Shown: positions 56,572 to 64,000 of the stretch, one piece after another
Position numbering within the stretch: the stretch's first letter is position 1
How the letters are laid out: every line of letters begins with the position of its first letter
Assembly (NCBI RefSeq): GCF_030345705.1
Contig: NZ_JAUASW010000002.1
Span: forward strand, 496,001-560,000
Reading direction: 5' to 3'
Origin: Pelomonas sp. SE-A7
Lineage (GTDB): Bacteria > Pseudomonadota > Gammaproteobacteria > Burkholderiales > Burkholderiaceae_C
DNA length: 64,000 bases
Translations under genes and position numbers: made by a program
The notes under the pieces: model-generated
Database searches by the model: none
What the model was told of the DNA's origin: nothing
What the model saw: the letters and a program-made list of their open reading frames with translations, nothing else

Positions 56572-57189
56572 TCAGCGCTCGCCCGCCAGCAGCCACTGCC
56601 GACGCGCACCGAGCACGGCATTCGGATACTCGGGTCGGCCACGGCTGCCGTTGTAGCGGCCCAGGGCCAGGAAGAGGTCGCCCTTCTCGATGTCGAGGTA
56701 GTGGCGCAGGATCACGCAGCCGAAGCGCAGGTTGGTCTGCATGTGGAACAGGCGCGAGGACTGGCCGTCGCCGATCAGGCGGGTCCAGAACGGCATCACC
56801 TGCATGTAGCCGCGCGCGTCCGCAATGCTGATTGCGTACTTGCGGAAGCCGCTTTCAACCTGAACCAGGCCGAGCACCAGGGCGGGCTCCAGGCCGGCCC
56901 GCTTGGCCTCGTACCAGACCGTCTCGAGGAATTCGATCCGGGTCAGCGCCTCGCTCTTGCGCTTCTTCAGCCGCTCGCTCATCGTGCCCAGCCAGCTCAT
57001 GTAGGCCAGGCGGTCATCGAGATTGTCGAAGCGTGGCTTGGGCGGTGCGCTATTGCCTATCGAGGCCGACAAGGCCGAGCGCACAGCATCGGCCAAAGGC
57101 TCCTCGACCTGGGCACCGGCTCGTGCCCAACCCGGCACGAGGCCGGCGGCAGCGGCTCCGATCAGCAGCTTGCGCCGCGATGCCTGCAT
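56572..57189 (-). CDS. lytic transglycosylase (SLT domain) with Tat-like signal
   Basis: This 205-residue protein begins MQASRRKLLIGAAAAGLVPG, a twin-arginine-like signal. An SLT-type goose-lysozyme domain lies at about residues 95-190: the catalytic glutamate is in LGLVQVESGFRKYAISIADA, followed by RGYMQVMPFW and later YNGSRGRPEYP. It cleaves glycan strands of peptidoglycan. Tat-exported lytic transglycosylases are unusual, since most use Sec. It is two bases before proS on the same strand and its stop abuts the convergent CadC-like gene. Confidence 0.88.
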   Translation of the reverse strand: MQASRRKLLIGAAAAGLVPGWARAGAQVEEPLADAVRSALSASIGNSAPPKPRFDNLDDRLAYMSWLGTMSERLKKRKSEALTRIEFLETVWYEAKRAGLEPALVLGLVQVESGFRKYAISIADARGYMQVMPFWTRLIGDGQSSRLFHMQTNLRFGCVILRHYLDIEKGDLFLALGRYNGSRGRPEYPNAVLGARRQWLLAGER

Positions 57190-57191
57190 CG

Positions 57192-58940
57192 TCAGTTCAG
57201 GCCCAGGCGCTGCTTGATGAAGGCGACGGCCTCGCCCGCCGCGACCTTGGTGGCCTCGGCGTCGCGACGGCCCTGGTACTCCAGCTGGCCTTCCTTGAGG
57301 CCGCGGTCGGAGATCACGAGGCGATGCGGCACACCCACCAATTCCCAGTCGGCAAACATGGCGCCGGGGCGCTCGCCGCGGTCGTCCAGCAGCACGTCGA
57401 CGCCCAGCGCCTGCAGCTCGTCATGCAGCTTGTGGGCTGCTTCCTTGACCGCTTCGCTGCGGTCCATGCCAATCGGGCACAGCACCAGGGTGAAGGGCGC
57501 GATGGCGTCGGGCCAGATGATGCCGCGCTCGTCGTGGCTCTGCTCGATGGCAGCGCCCAGGATGCGGGTCACGCCTATGCCGTAGCAGCCCATCACCATC
57601 AGCTGGGGCTTGCCGGTCTCGTCCAGGTAGCTGGCGTTCATGTCCTTGGAGTACTTGGTCCCCAGCAGGAAGACATGGCCGACCTCGATGCCACGCTGGA
57701 TGGCGAGCACGCCTTTGCCATCCGGCGAGGCATCACCGGCAACCACGTTGCGGATGTCGGCCACCAGGTCCGGCTCGGCCAGGTCACGGCCCCAGTTGGC
57801 GCCGGTGTAGTGGAAGTCGGCCTCGTTGGCGCCGCAGACGAAGTCGCTCATCTGGGCGACGGTGCGGTCAGCGATGACTTTGACCGGCTTCTTCAAACCG
57901 ATGGGACCCAGGTAGCCGGGCTTGCAGCCGAAGTGCTCGTCGATCTCGGCCGTGGTCGCGAAGCGGAAACCGGCCTTCAGGCCTTCCAGCTTGCCGGCCT
58001 TGACCTCGTTCAGCTCATGATCGCCGCGCACCAGCAGCAGCCAGACCTGGGTCTTGGCAATGTCGCCCGCCTCGTTCTTCTCATCGGTGGCCAGGACCAG
58101 CGACTTGACGGTCTGCGTGAGCGGCAGGCCCAGCAACGCGGCCACGTCTTCACAGGTGCTCTTGCCCGGCGTGGGCGTCTTGGTCAGTGCTTGCGCGGCA
58201 GCGCCGCGAGGCTGTGCAGGAGCGACCGCTTCGGCCAGCTCGATATTGGCCGCGTAGTCGCTGCTCGGGCAGTAGACGATGGCGTCCTCGCCGGTATCGG
58301 CGATGACCTGGAACTCGTGCGAAGCCTCGCCGCCGATGGCGCCGGTGTCGGCATTCACCGCCCGGAACTCCAGACCGAAGCGCTGGAAGATGCGCTGGTA
58401 GGCCTGGAACATGGTCTGGTAGCTGAGCTTGGCGCTGTCGATGTCACGGTCGAAGGAGTAGGCGTCCTTCATCGTGAATTCGCGGCCGCGCATCAGGCCG
58501 AAGCGGGGACGACGCTCGTCGCGGAACTTGGTCTGGATGTGATAGAAATTTTTGGGCAGCTGCTTGTAGCTGCGCAGTTCCTGGCGGGCGATGTCGGTGA
58601 TCACCTCTTCCGACGTGGGCTGGATCACGAAGTCGCGCTCGTGCCTGTCCTTCACGCGCAGCAGTTCGGGGCCCATCTTGTCGAAGCGGCCGGTCTCCTG
58701 CCAAAGCTCGGCGGGCTGAACCACCGGCATCAGCAGCTCGACGGCGCCGGCCCGGTTCATCTCGTCGCGGATGATGCCCTCGACCTTGCGTATCACCCGC
58801 AGGCCCATGGGCATGTAGTTGTAGATGCCCGCGCCCAGGCGCTTGATCATGCCGGCGCGCATCATCAGCTTGTGGCTGACGATCTCGGCGTCGGCGGGGG
58901 CTTCCTTCAGGGTCGAGACGAAGAACTGCGAGGCTTTCAT
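57192..58940 (-). CDS. proS: prolyl-tRNA synthetase
   Basis: ProS charges tRNA-Pro. From the ATG at 58940 the protein is 582 residues. It has class II motifs (motif 2 around FRDERRPRFGLMRGREF near residue 140, motif 3 near the GCYGIGVTRILGA region at residue 445), an INS editing domain (about 225-405) and a C-terminal anticodon-binding domain. The frame is open upstream, but MKASQFFVSTLKEAPADAE is the family start. A terminator-like hairpin lies about 22 bases before this ATG. A tRNA-Pro gene lies at the right end of the window. Confidence 0.97.
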   Translation of the reverse strand: MKASQFFVSTLKEAPADAEIVSHKLMMRAGMIKRLGAGIYNYMPMGLRVIRKVEGIIRDEMNRAGAVELLMPVVQPAELWQETGRFDKMGPELLRVKDRHERDFVIQPTSEEVITDIARQELRSYKQLPKNFYHIQTKFRDERRPRFGLMRGREFTMKDAYSFDRDIDSAKLSYQTMFQAYQRIFQRFGLEFRAVNADTGAIGGEASHEFQVIADTGEDAIVYCPSSDYAANIELAEAVAPAQPRGAAAQALTKTPTPGKSTCEDVAALLGLPLTQTVKSLVLATDEKNEAGDIAKTQVWLLLVRGDHELNEVKAGKLEGLKAGFRFATTAEIDEHFGCKPGYLGPIGLKKPVKVIADRTVAQMSDFVCGANEADFHYTGANWGRDLAEPDLVADIRNVVAGDASPDGKGVLAIQRGIEVGHVFLLGTKYSKDMNASYLDETGKPQLMVMGCYGIGVTRILGAAIEQSHDERGIIWPDAIAPFTLVLCPIGMDRSEAVKEAAHKLHDELQALGVDVLLDDRGERPGAMFADWELVGVPHRLVISDRGLKEGQLEYQGRRDAEATKVAAGEAVAFIKQRLGLN

Positions 58941-58962
58941 GGGCGGAACGGGGACAAGCAAA

Positions 58963-58982
58963 ACCCGGCCCTGAGGCCGGGT
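58963..58982 (-). other. terminator-like hairpin in the proS leader
   Basis: ACCCGGCC (58963-58970) pairs perfectly with GGCCGGGT (58975-58982) around CTGA. On the minus strand it is followed by TTTTG, then the proS ATG 22 bases later. As an intrinsic terminator it would stop transcription before proS; as a leader element it could be an attenuator. A terminator for plus-strand transcripts is unlikely because that side lacks a T-run. Confidence 0.5.
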
Positions 58983-59064
58983 CGGGGTGTGAGGGTTAGC
59001 GAGGGGAGCGCCGGGGAGGCGGCCCGATGCAATAATCGATCCAACTATAGATTCGAGGTTGATT

Positions 59065-59652
59065 ATGCTCGACCGGGAAGGCTTCCGCCCCAACGTCGGC
59101 ATCATCCTGCTCAACCACAGGAACGAGGTGTTCTGGGGCAAACGCATCCGCACCCATTCCTGGCAGTTCCCGCAAGGGGGCATCAAGTACGGCGAAACGC
59201 CCGAGCAGGCGATGTTTCGTGAGCTCCACGAGGAAGTGGGTCTCACCAGTGACCATGTGCGCATCATTGCGCGAACGCGCGACTGGCTGCGCTATGAGGT
59301 GCCTGAGCACTTCATCCGCCGCGACGCGCGCGGACATTACCGCGGCCAGAAGCAGATCTGGTTCCTGCTGCAGATGATGGGGCGCGACAGCGACATGAAC
59401 CTGCGCGCCACCGACCATCCGGAGTTTGATGCCTGGCGCTGGAACGAATACTGGGTGCCGCTGGACGCGGTCATCGAGTTCAAGCGCGGCGTCTACGAGA
59501 TGGCGCTGACTGAGCTGGCCCGCTTCCTGCCGCGCATCAACCACCACAACCGGTACCTGCGCTCGGGCATGCGTCCGCAGGGGCACCGTGAGCAGCGGGA
59601 GCCTGAGAGCGAAACCGCGGCCGAGCAGCCGGCAGAAAAGCAGGGCGAGTGA
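59065..59652 (+). CDS. rppH: RNA pyrophosphohydrolase (Nudix)
   Basis: RppH removes pyrophosphate from 5'-triphosphate mRNA and so starts RNA decay. The 195-residue protein begins MLDREGFRPNVGIILLN. It carries the complete Nudix box (G-x5-E-x7-REU-x-EE-x-GU) over residues 38-60, with the catalytic stretch RELHEEVGL. The C-terminal 40 residues are charged and probably disordered. The ATG at 59065 has GAGG six bases upstream. It is divergent from proS and convergent with proB. Confidence 0.95.
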   Translation: MLDREGFRPNVGIILLNHRNEVFWGKRIRTHSWQFPQGGIKYGETPEQAMFRELHEEVGLTSDHVRIIARTRDWLRYEVPEHFIRRDARGHYRGQKQIWFLLQMMGRDSDMNLRATDHPEFDAWRWNEYWVPLDAVIEFKRGVYEMALTELARFLPRINHHNRYLRSGMRPQGHREQREPESETAAEQPAEKQGE

Positions 59653-59674
59653 CGCTGAGACAACGGGGGGCTCG

Positions 59675-60793
59675 CTAGGCGAGAACCATGTTGTCCCTGT
59701 GGATCAGTTCCGGTTCGGCGGCGTAGCCCAGCACCTGTTCGATCTCGAACGAGGGCTTGCGGGCGATCAGGCGAGCCTCGGCGCTCGAGTAGTTGGTCAA
59801 GCCGCGGGCCAGTTCCTGGCCGCCGGCGTCACGAACAGCGATCACATCGCCGCGATGGAAGTCTCCCTGCACCTCGACGACACCGATCGGCAGCAGGCTC
59901 TTGCCCTCCTCGCGCAGCTTGATGGCGGCGCCGGCATCCACACCGACCGAACCTCGAAGCTGCAGATGGTCGGCCATCCACTGCTTGCGGGCGGCCAGCT
60001 TGGCCGTCGATGCAAGCAAGGCTGTACCGATGGCCTCGCCGCGCGCCAAGCGCAGCAGCACGTCGGGCTCGCGCCCCCAGGCAATCACCGTGGAAGCACC
60101 GCTTCCGGCGGCCCGCTTGGCAGCGAGGATCTTGGTGATCATACCGCCGCGACCCAGCGACGATCCGGCACCGCCGGCCATTTGCTCAAGCTCGGGCGTG
60201 CCTGCGACAGCTTCGTCGATGAAACGAGCATTGGGATCCTTGCGCGGATCGGCCGAGTACAGGCCCTTCTGATCGGTCAGGATGACCAGGGCGTCGGCCT
60301 CGACCAGGTTGGCCACCAGAGCGCCGAGGGTGTCGTTGTCGCCGAACTTGATCTCGTCGTTGACGACGGTGTCGTTCTCGTTGATCACCGGCAGCACCCG
60401 GTGCTGCAGCAGGGTCAGCAGCGTGGAACGGGCGTTCAGGTAGCGTTCACGATCCGCCAGGTCGGCGTGGGTCAGCAGCACCTGGGCGCTGCCCATGCCC
60501 TGCTCCCGCAGCTTGGTCTCGTACATCTGGGCCAGGCCCATCTGGCCGACGGCCGCAGCGGCCTGTAGCTCATGGACTTCCTTGGGCCGCGTGGCCCAGC
60601 CCAGGCGCTTCATGCCTTCAGCGATGGCACCGCTGGACACCATTACCAGCTCTCGCCCCTCCGCAGCCAATGCAGCCAGCTGCCTGCACCAAGTGGCGAT
60701 GGCTTCGGCATCGACGCCCCGACCTTCGTTGGTCACCAGGCTGGAACCAACCTTGACGACGATGCGGCGTGCGTCCCTGAGCGCAGCGGCCAT
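59675..60793 (-). CDS. proB: glutamate 5-kinase
   Basis: ProB phosphorylates glutamate in the first step of proline synthesis. From the ATG at 60793 it is 372 residues: an amino-acid kinase domain (IVVKVGSSLVTNEG near residue 10, VMVSSGAIAEGMKRLG near 45, VINENDTVVNDEIKFGDND near 135) and a C-terminal PUA domain (about 275-365). The ATG overlaps the stop of obgE by one base (TAATG). It is the last gene of the rplU-rpmA-obgE-proB block. Confidence 0.96.
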   Translation of the reverse strand: MAAALRDARRIVVKVGSSLVTNEGRGVDAEAIATWCRQLAALAAEGRELVMVSSGAIAEGMKRLGWATRPKEVHELQAAAAVGQMGLAQMYETKLREQGMGSAQVLLTHADLADRERYLNARSTLLTLLQHRVLPVINENDTVVNDEIKFGDNDTLGALVANLVEADALVILTDQKGLYSADPRKDPNARFIDEAVAGTPELEQMAGGAGSSLGRGGMITKILAAKRAAGSGASTVIAWGREPDVLLRLARGEAIGTALLASTAKLAARKQWMADHLQLRGSVGVDAGAAIKLREEGKSLLPIGVVEVQGDFHRGDVIAVRDAGGQELARGLTNYSSAEARLIARKPSFEIEQVLGYAAEPELIHRDNMVLA

Positions 60794-61875
60794 TACGCCG
60801 CCCCCTTGCCTGCACCCTCTTCGACCGGCCCATCGAAGCGCACGTCGCGCTCGACATGGTGGACCTGCTGAGCAGCCACGTGGTCGTAGATCGCGTGGAT
60901 CAGCGGCTGACAGCCTTCGCGGGTCAGGGCCGAGATCTCGAACACCGGGCCCTTCCACTTGTAGCGCTTGATGAAGTCCTTGACTCGTTCGGCGCGCTCT
61001 TCTTCGGGGACCATGTCCAGCTTGTTGAGCACCAGCCAGCGAGGCTTGTCGTACAGCTCCTGGTCGTACTTCTTCAACTCGGCGACGATGGCCTTGGCCT
61101 CGACGACCGGGTCGATCGCTGGATCGAACGGAGCCAGGTCAACCACGTGCAGCAACAGGCGTGTGCGCTGCAGATGGCGCAGGAACTGATGACCCAGGCC
61201 AGCGCCTTCCGAGGCACCCTCGATCAGGCCGGGAATGTCGGCGACGACAAAGCTTTTCTCCGGCGCGACGCGGACGACGCCGAGATTGGGATACAGCGTG
61301 GTGAAGGGATAGTCGGCAATCTTGGGCCGCGCATTGGACACGGCCGTGATCAAGGTTGACTTGCCCGCGTTGGGCTGCCCCAGCAGGCCCACGTCGGCCA
61401 GCACGCGCAGTTCCAGCTTGACCTTCTTCGCTTCCCCAGGCCAGCCGGGCGTCTTCTGACGCGGAGCCCGGTTCGTGCTGCTCTTGAAATGCAGATTGCC
61501 GAAGCCGCCATCGCCGCCCTTGGCGAGCAGCACCGGCACACCGGGCTCCAGCAGTTCGGCGATGACCTGCTCGGTCTCCAGGTCCTTCACGATGGTGCCT
61601 ACCGGCATGCGCAGCGTGATGTCCTCGGCCGCAGCACCGTACTGGTCGGAACCGCGCCCGGCTTCGCCATTGCGGGCCTCGTGGCGGCGTGCGTAGCGAT
61701 AGTCGATCAGCGTGTTGAGGTTGATGTCCGCAACCGCAAAGACGCTACCGCCCCGACCACCGTCGCCGCCATCCGGGCCACCGAAGGGGATGAATTTCTC
61801 GCGCCGGAAGCTGGCACATCCGGCTCCACCATTGCCGGCCACGATGTCGATGGTGGCTTCGTCGACGAACTTCAT
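60793..61875 (-). CDS. obgE: Obg-family GTPase ObgE/CgtA
   Basis: ObgE is an essential GTPase linked to 50S ribosome assembly and the stringent response. The 360-residue protein has the glycine-rich Obg domain (1-158; FVDEATIDIVAGNGGAGCAS and GGPDGGDGGRGGSV) and the G domain with G1 GQPNAGKSTLI (near residue 166), G3 DIPGLIEGASEG and G4 NKLD near residue 285. The C-terminal extra domain is short. The frame is open upstream, but MKFVDEATIDI is the family start. It lies 165 bases after rpmA behind a terminator. Confidence 0.97.
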   Translation of the reverse strand: MKFVDEATIDIVAGNGGAGCASFRREKFIPFGGPDGGDGGRGGSVFAVADINLNTLIDYRYARRHEARNGEAGRGSDQYGAAAEDITLRMPVGTIVKDLETEQVIAELLEPGVPVLLAKGGDGGFGNLHFKSSTNRAPRQKTPGWPGEAKKVKLELRVLADVGLLGQPNAGKSTLITAVSNARPKIADYPFTTLYPNLGVVRVAPEKSFVVADIPGLIEGASEGAGLGHQFLRHLQRTRLLLHVVDLAPFDPAIDPVVEAKAIVAELKKYDQELYDKPRWLVLNKLDMVPEEERAERVKDFIKRYKWKGPVFEISALTREGCQPLIHAIYDHVAAQQVHHVERDVRFDGPVEEGAGKGAA

Positions 61876-61950
61876 AGGGATGCTTGCTTTTCGAGCCCGA
61901 TGGGCCATGGTAAGCCAGACCAGAGAATGGCCAGGCCTGTCGGCAGCCGC

Positions 61951-61981
61951 AAAAAACAAAGCCCCGGGCAATGCCGGGGCT
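61951..61981 (-). terminator. terminator between rpmA and obgE
   Basis: AGCCCCGG (61960-61967) pairs with CCGGGGCT (61974-61981). On the minus strand the hairpin is followed by TTTGTTTTTT (complement of 61951-61960). It lies 60 bases after the rpmA stop, so most rplU-rpmA transcripts should end here and obgE-proB should depend on readthrough or an internal promoter. Confidence 0.85.
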
Positions 61982-62040
61982 CTTGCATCACGACGCGGCC
62001 GGCTGCTGCCACCGCGTCATGTCCGCTGAATCTCGGGGAT

Positions 62041-62298
62041 TCAGACCGGCGTGACGACGACCGTCTGGCGGTTGTTCTCGCCCTTGACGGCGAACGACAC
62101 CTGACCGTCGACCAACGCGAACAGCGTGTGGTCCTTGCCCATACCGACGTTGTTGCCAGCGTGGAACTTGGTGCCGCGCTGACGGACGATGATCGAGCCA
62201 GCCGAGATGGTCTGGCCGCCGAACACCTTCACGCCCAGCATCTTGGGCTTCGAGTCACGGCCGTTCCGTGTGGAACCGCCGCCCTTTTTCTGTGCCAT
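62041..62298 (-). CDS. rpmA: 50S ribosomal protein L27
   Basis: L27 lies near the peptidyl-transferase centre of the 50S subunit. The 85-residue protein begins MAQKKGGGSTRNGRDSKPK, the typical L27 N-terminus without a cleavable leader, and contains GVKVFGGQ and IVRQRGTKFHAGNNVGMGKD. It follows rplU by 34 bases on the same strand. Confidence 0.98.
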   Translation of the reverse strand: MAQKKGGGSTRNGRDSKPKMLGVKVFGGQTISAGSIIVRQRGTKFHAGNNVGMGKDHTLFALVDGQVSFAVKGENNRQTVVVTPV

Positions 62299-62332
62299 GG
62301 ATTAACTCCTTGAACTGTTGGCGAAAGCCGGT

Positions 62333-62644
62333 TTAGCCATTGACCGCGCTGATTTCCAGCTCGGTGTAGGTTTGGCGATGGCCTTGGCTCTTCTTGTAGT
62401 GCTTGCGACGACGCAGCTTGAAGATGCGCACTTTGTCGTGCTTGCCCTGGGCCACAACAGTGGCCTTGACGCTTGCGCCAGCAACCAAGGGAGTGCCGAC
62501 CTTCAGCTCAGCGCCGTTACCAACGGCGAGAACTTGGTCGATCACGATCTCTTGGCCAACATCCGCAGCAATCTGTTCTACCTTGATCTTTTCGCCAGCA
62601 GCAACCTTGTATTGCTTGCCACCGGTTTTTATGACCGCGTACAT
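62333..62644 (-). CDS. rplU: 50S ribosomal protein L21
   Basis: L21 binds 23S rRNA with L20. From the ATG at 62644 the protein is 103 residues and begins MYAVIKTGGKQYKVAAGEKI, with KIRIFKLRRRKHYKK-like RNA-binding residues (here VRIFKLRRRKHYKKSQGHRQ) toward the C-terminus. The longer open frame upstream is not coding. It is the first gene of the rplU-rpmA transcript. Confidence 0.98.
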   Translation of the reverse strand: MYAVIKTGGKQYKVAAGEKIKVEQIAADVGQEIVIDQVLAVGNGAELKVGTPLVAGASVKATVVAQGKHDKVRIFKLRRRKHYKKSQGHRQTYTELEISAVNG

Positions 62645-62752
62645 ATCAGCCCTTTCAGCAGTGAACGCCTGCGCCCCTCGCCTGACCGTTGCCGGCCTGG
62701 CCCCAGGACGCAAGACCCGAACTACGCCCGAACGTCGAGCGCAGAGCCCGCG

Positions 62753-62781
62753 AGTGTAGCAGTTCTGCAAAACAAGGGCAA
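62753..62781 (-). promoter_or_regulatory. predicted promoter of rplU-rpmA
   Basis: On the minus strand TTGCCC (62781-62776) and TACACT (62758-62753) are separated by exactly 17 bases. The leader to the rplU ATG is then about 100 bases, which would leave room for autoregulation, although no known ribosomal-protein leader fold is recognised. Confidence 0.55.
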
Positions 62782-62853
62782 ACCCTACACAAGCGGCGCC
62801 TCGGCGGAAGCGACTCAACGCACCACCTCGCAAGAGCATCCAGGAGCTGTTTC

Positions 62854-62859
62854 TATAAT
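62854..62859 (+). promoter_or_regulatory. -10 element of ispB
   Basis: A perfect TATAAT is followed by a start region about 28 bases before the chosen ispB start. The expected -35 position has only a weak match (CAAGAG). It diverges from the rplU promoter about 75 bases away. Confidence 0.5.
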
Positions 62860-62887
62860 TCCGTCTTCATTTCACAGTGAGCCAAGA

Positions 62888-63883
62888 TTGCAAGCCGCGT
62901 CTGCCTCGTCCCAATCCCCTGTCGCCGAGGTCCTCGCGGCATTGAACGCCGAAATGCTCGAGGTCGATGCCGTGATCGCGCGTCGACTGCAGTCGGACGT
63001 GGCCCTGATCAACCAGATCGGTCACTACATCGTCCATGCAGGCGGCAAACGAATGCGGCCAAAGCTGGTGCTGCTGTTCGCAAATGCACTGGGCTTTCGG
63101 GCCCCCGCGCGATTCGAGCTTGCCGCGGTCGTCGAATTCATCCACACGGCAACTTTGCTGCACGACGACGTCGTCGATGAATCGTCGCTGCGCCGAGGCA
63201 AGGCAACGGCCAACGCCCTTTTCGGCAATGCCGCCAGCGTCCTGGTCGGCGACTTCCTGTACTCCCGCGCCTTCCAGATGATGGTGGCAGTCGATCGCAT
63301 GCGGGTGCTCGAAGTGCTTGCCGAGGCCACGAATGTGATCGCTGAAGGCGAAGTGCTGCAGTTGATGAACATGCACGACCCTGACGTTTCGGTGGAGAGC
63401 TATCTACGCGTTATTCGCTACAAGACAGCCAAGCTATTCGAAGCCAGTGCACGCCTTGGTGCGGTCCTGGCGAAAGCCAAGCCGGAAGTCGAGGAAGCCT
63501 GCGCAGCCTATGGTCGCAGCCTAGGCACTGCTTTCCAGCTGATTGATGACCTGCTGGACTATGAGGGCGACTCCCACGAGCTCGGCAAAAACGTTGGCGA
63601 CGATCTGCGCGAGGGGAAACCCACGCTGCCGTTGCTTGTAGCCATGGAGCGAGGCAGCGCCGACCAACGCCAAATGATCCGCCATGCCATCGAGCATGGC
63701 GAAGTTGAACGTCTCGGAGACATCGTGCAGATCGTGCGAGCCACGGGCGCCATCGAAGCTACGCGCGATGCGGCGCGAACAGAAGCGCAGAAAGCACGCG
63801 AAGCACTGAACGCACTCCCACTTAACAAGTGGCGCGAATCTCTGCTAGAATTCGCCTTTCAGTCAGTTGAGCGAACTTCTTGA
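62888..63883 (+). CDS. ispB: octaprenyl/polyprenyl diphosphate synthase
   Basis: IspB makes the long isoprenoid side chain of ubiquinone. The protein is about 331 residues from a TTG at 62888, with GGKRMRPKLVLL near residue 50, the first aspartate-rich motif LLHDDVVDESSLRRG near 84 and the second QLIDDLLDYEGD near 217. No ATG fits: the first in-frame ATG (in EMLEVDAV) would remove about 20 residues. TTG is therefore inferred from family length and the upstream TATAAT. It diverges from rplU, a standard neighbourhood in proteobacteria. Confidence 0.93.
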   Translation: MQAASASSQSPVAEVLAALNAEMLEVDAVIARRLQSDVALINQIGHYIVHAGGKRMRPKLVLLFANALGFRAPARFELAAVVEFIHTATLLHDDVVDESSLRRGKATANALFGNAASVLVGDFLYSRAFQMMVAVDRMRVLEVLAEATNVIAEGEVLQLMNMHDPDVSVESYLRVIRYKTAKLFEASARLGAVLAKAKPEVEEACAAYGRSLGTAFQLIDDLLDYEGDSHELGKNVGDDLREGKPTLPLLVAMERGSADQRQMIRHAIEHGEVERLGDIVQIVRATGAIEATRDAARTEAQKAREALNALPLNKWRESLLEFAFQSVERTS

Positions 63884-63942
63884 TCGCTTGATTGAAGAGA
63901 GCTGACGCCTCGCGCCCTCCCGGGCCAAGAGGCTTCGGAAAT

Positions 63943-64000
63943 CGGGGTGTAGCTTAGCCTGGTAGAGCGCTACGTTCGGGACGTAGAGGCCGGAGGTTCG
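63943..64000 (+). tRNA. tRNA-Pro (anticodon CGG), truncated by window end
   Basis: The sequence begins CGGGGTG, has a D arm GCTTAGCCTGGTAGAGC, and an anticodon stem CTACG/CGTAG with loop TTCGGGA, giving anticodon CGG for CCG codons. The T arm begins (GGAGGTTCG) and the window ends there, so the 3' acceptor strand is missing. Confidence 0.9.

Overview
The window is a high-GC, densely packed chromosome segment that looks like a betaproteobacterium of the order Burkholderiales, probably near the Rubrivivax/Roseateles/Mitsuaria/Leptothrix group. The pointers are a PEP-CTERM sorting tail at the left edge, a lysine/alanine/proline-repeat H1-like protein, and Burkholderiales-style gene neighbourhoods: hemA-prfA-prmC with grxD-ubiX, rplU-rpmA-obgE-proB divergent from ispB, pilSR beside a CcsA-type gene and ffh, and an NrdAB class Ia ribonucleotide reductase. 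The genus is an inference; no rRNA is present.

Layout. 1-10.3 kb: housekeeping genes on the plus strand (RNB exonuclease, TonB-like protein, aroE, mtgA, a conserved hypothetical, a TlpA-type thioredoxin, aroQ, accB-accC, prmA, a zinc-ribbon DUF3426 protein). 10.3-15.9 kb, minus strand: the H1-like protein, nrdB and nrdA. Upstream of nrdA are a near-consensus promoter and two NrdR-box-like sites spaced exactly 31 bp apart. 16.2-23.3 kb: PilR/PilS-like two-component system, a small PP0621-like protein, a CcsA/YpjD-like membrane protein, ffh, convergent ftsY, and tRNA-Met(CAT). 45.5-64 kb: core genes again (miaB, an MBL hydrolase, hemA-prfA-prmC, grxD, ubiX, a CadC/TPR membrane regulator divergent from a lipoprotein, a Tat-exported lytic transglycosylase, proS, rppH, proB-obgE, rpmA-rplU, ispB, and a tRNA-Pro cut by the right edge).

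The distinctive part is 23.9-45.5 kb, a roughly 21.5 kb accessory locus that reads as a complete import and degradation system for a glycan containing N-acetylgalactosamine (GalNAc) and galactose. The left, minus-strand arm encodes two TonB-dependent receptors of different classes, a DUF3472 lipoprotein, a GH31 glycosidase with carbohydrate-binding modules, and a GH109 NAD-dependent glycosidase with a Tat signal. The right, plus-strand arm encodes AgaS, a ROK sugar kinase, AgaZ/KbaZ, an AgaR-type DeoR repressor, an amino-sugar-6-phosphate deacetylase, an MFS sugar porter with an unusual periplasmic insertion, and a GH35 beta-galactosidase.

The two arms diverge from a 362-bp region with two near-consensus promoters. 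Seven copies of CTTTC/GAAAG, the core reported for proteobacterial AgaR operators, are clustered there, and in each promoter one copy lies 5-6 bp upstream of the -35 box. The inferred flow is: outer-membrane uptake of oligosaccharide, periplasmic trimming by GH35/GH31/GH109, MFS import of GalNAc, phosphorylation, deacetylation, and deamination/isomerisation to tagatose-6-phosphate. No PfkB-type tagatose-6-phosphate kinase and no AgaY/KbaY/GatY catalytic aldolase is encoded here, so the last steps must be elsewhere or handled differently.
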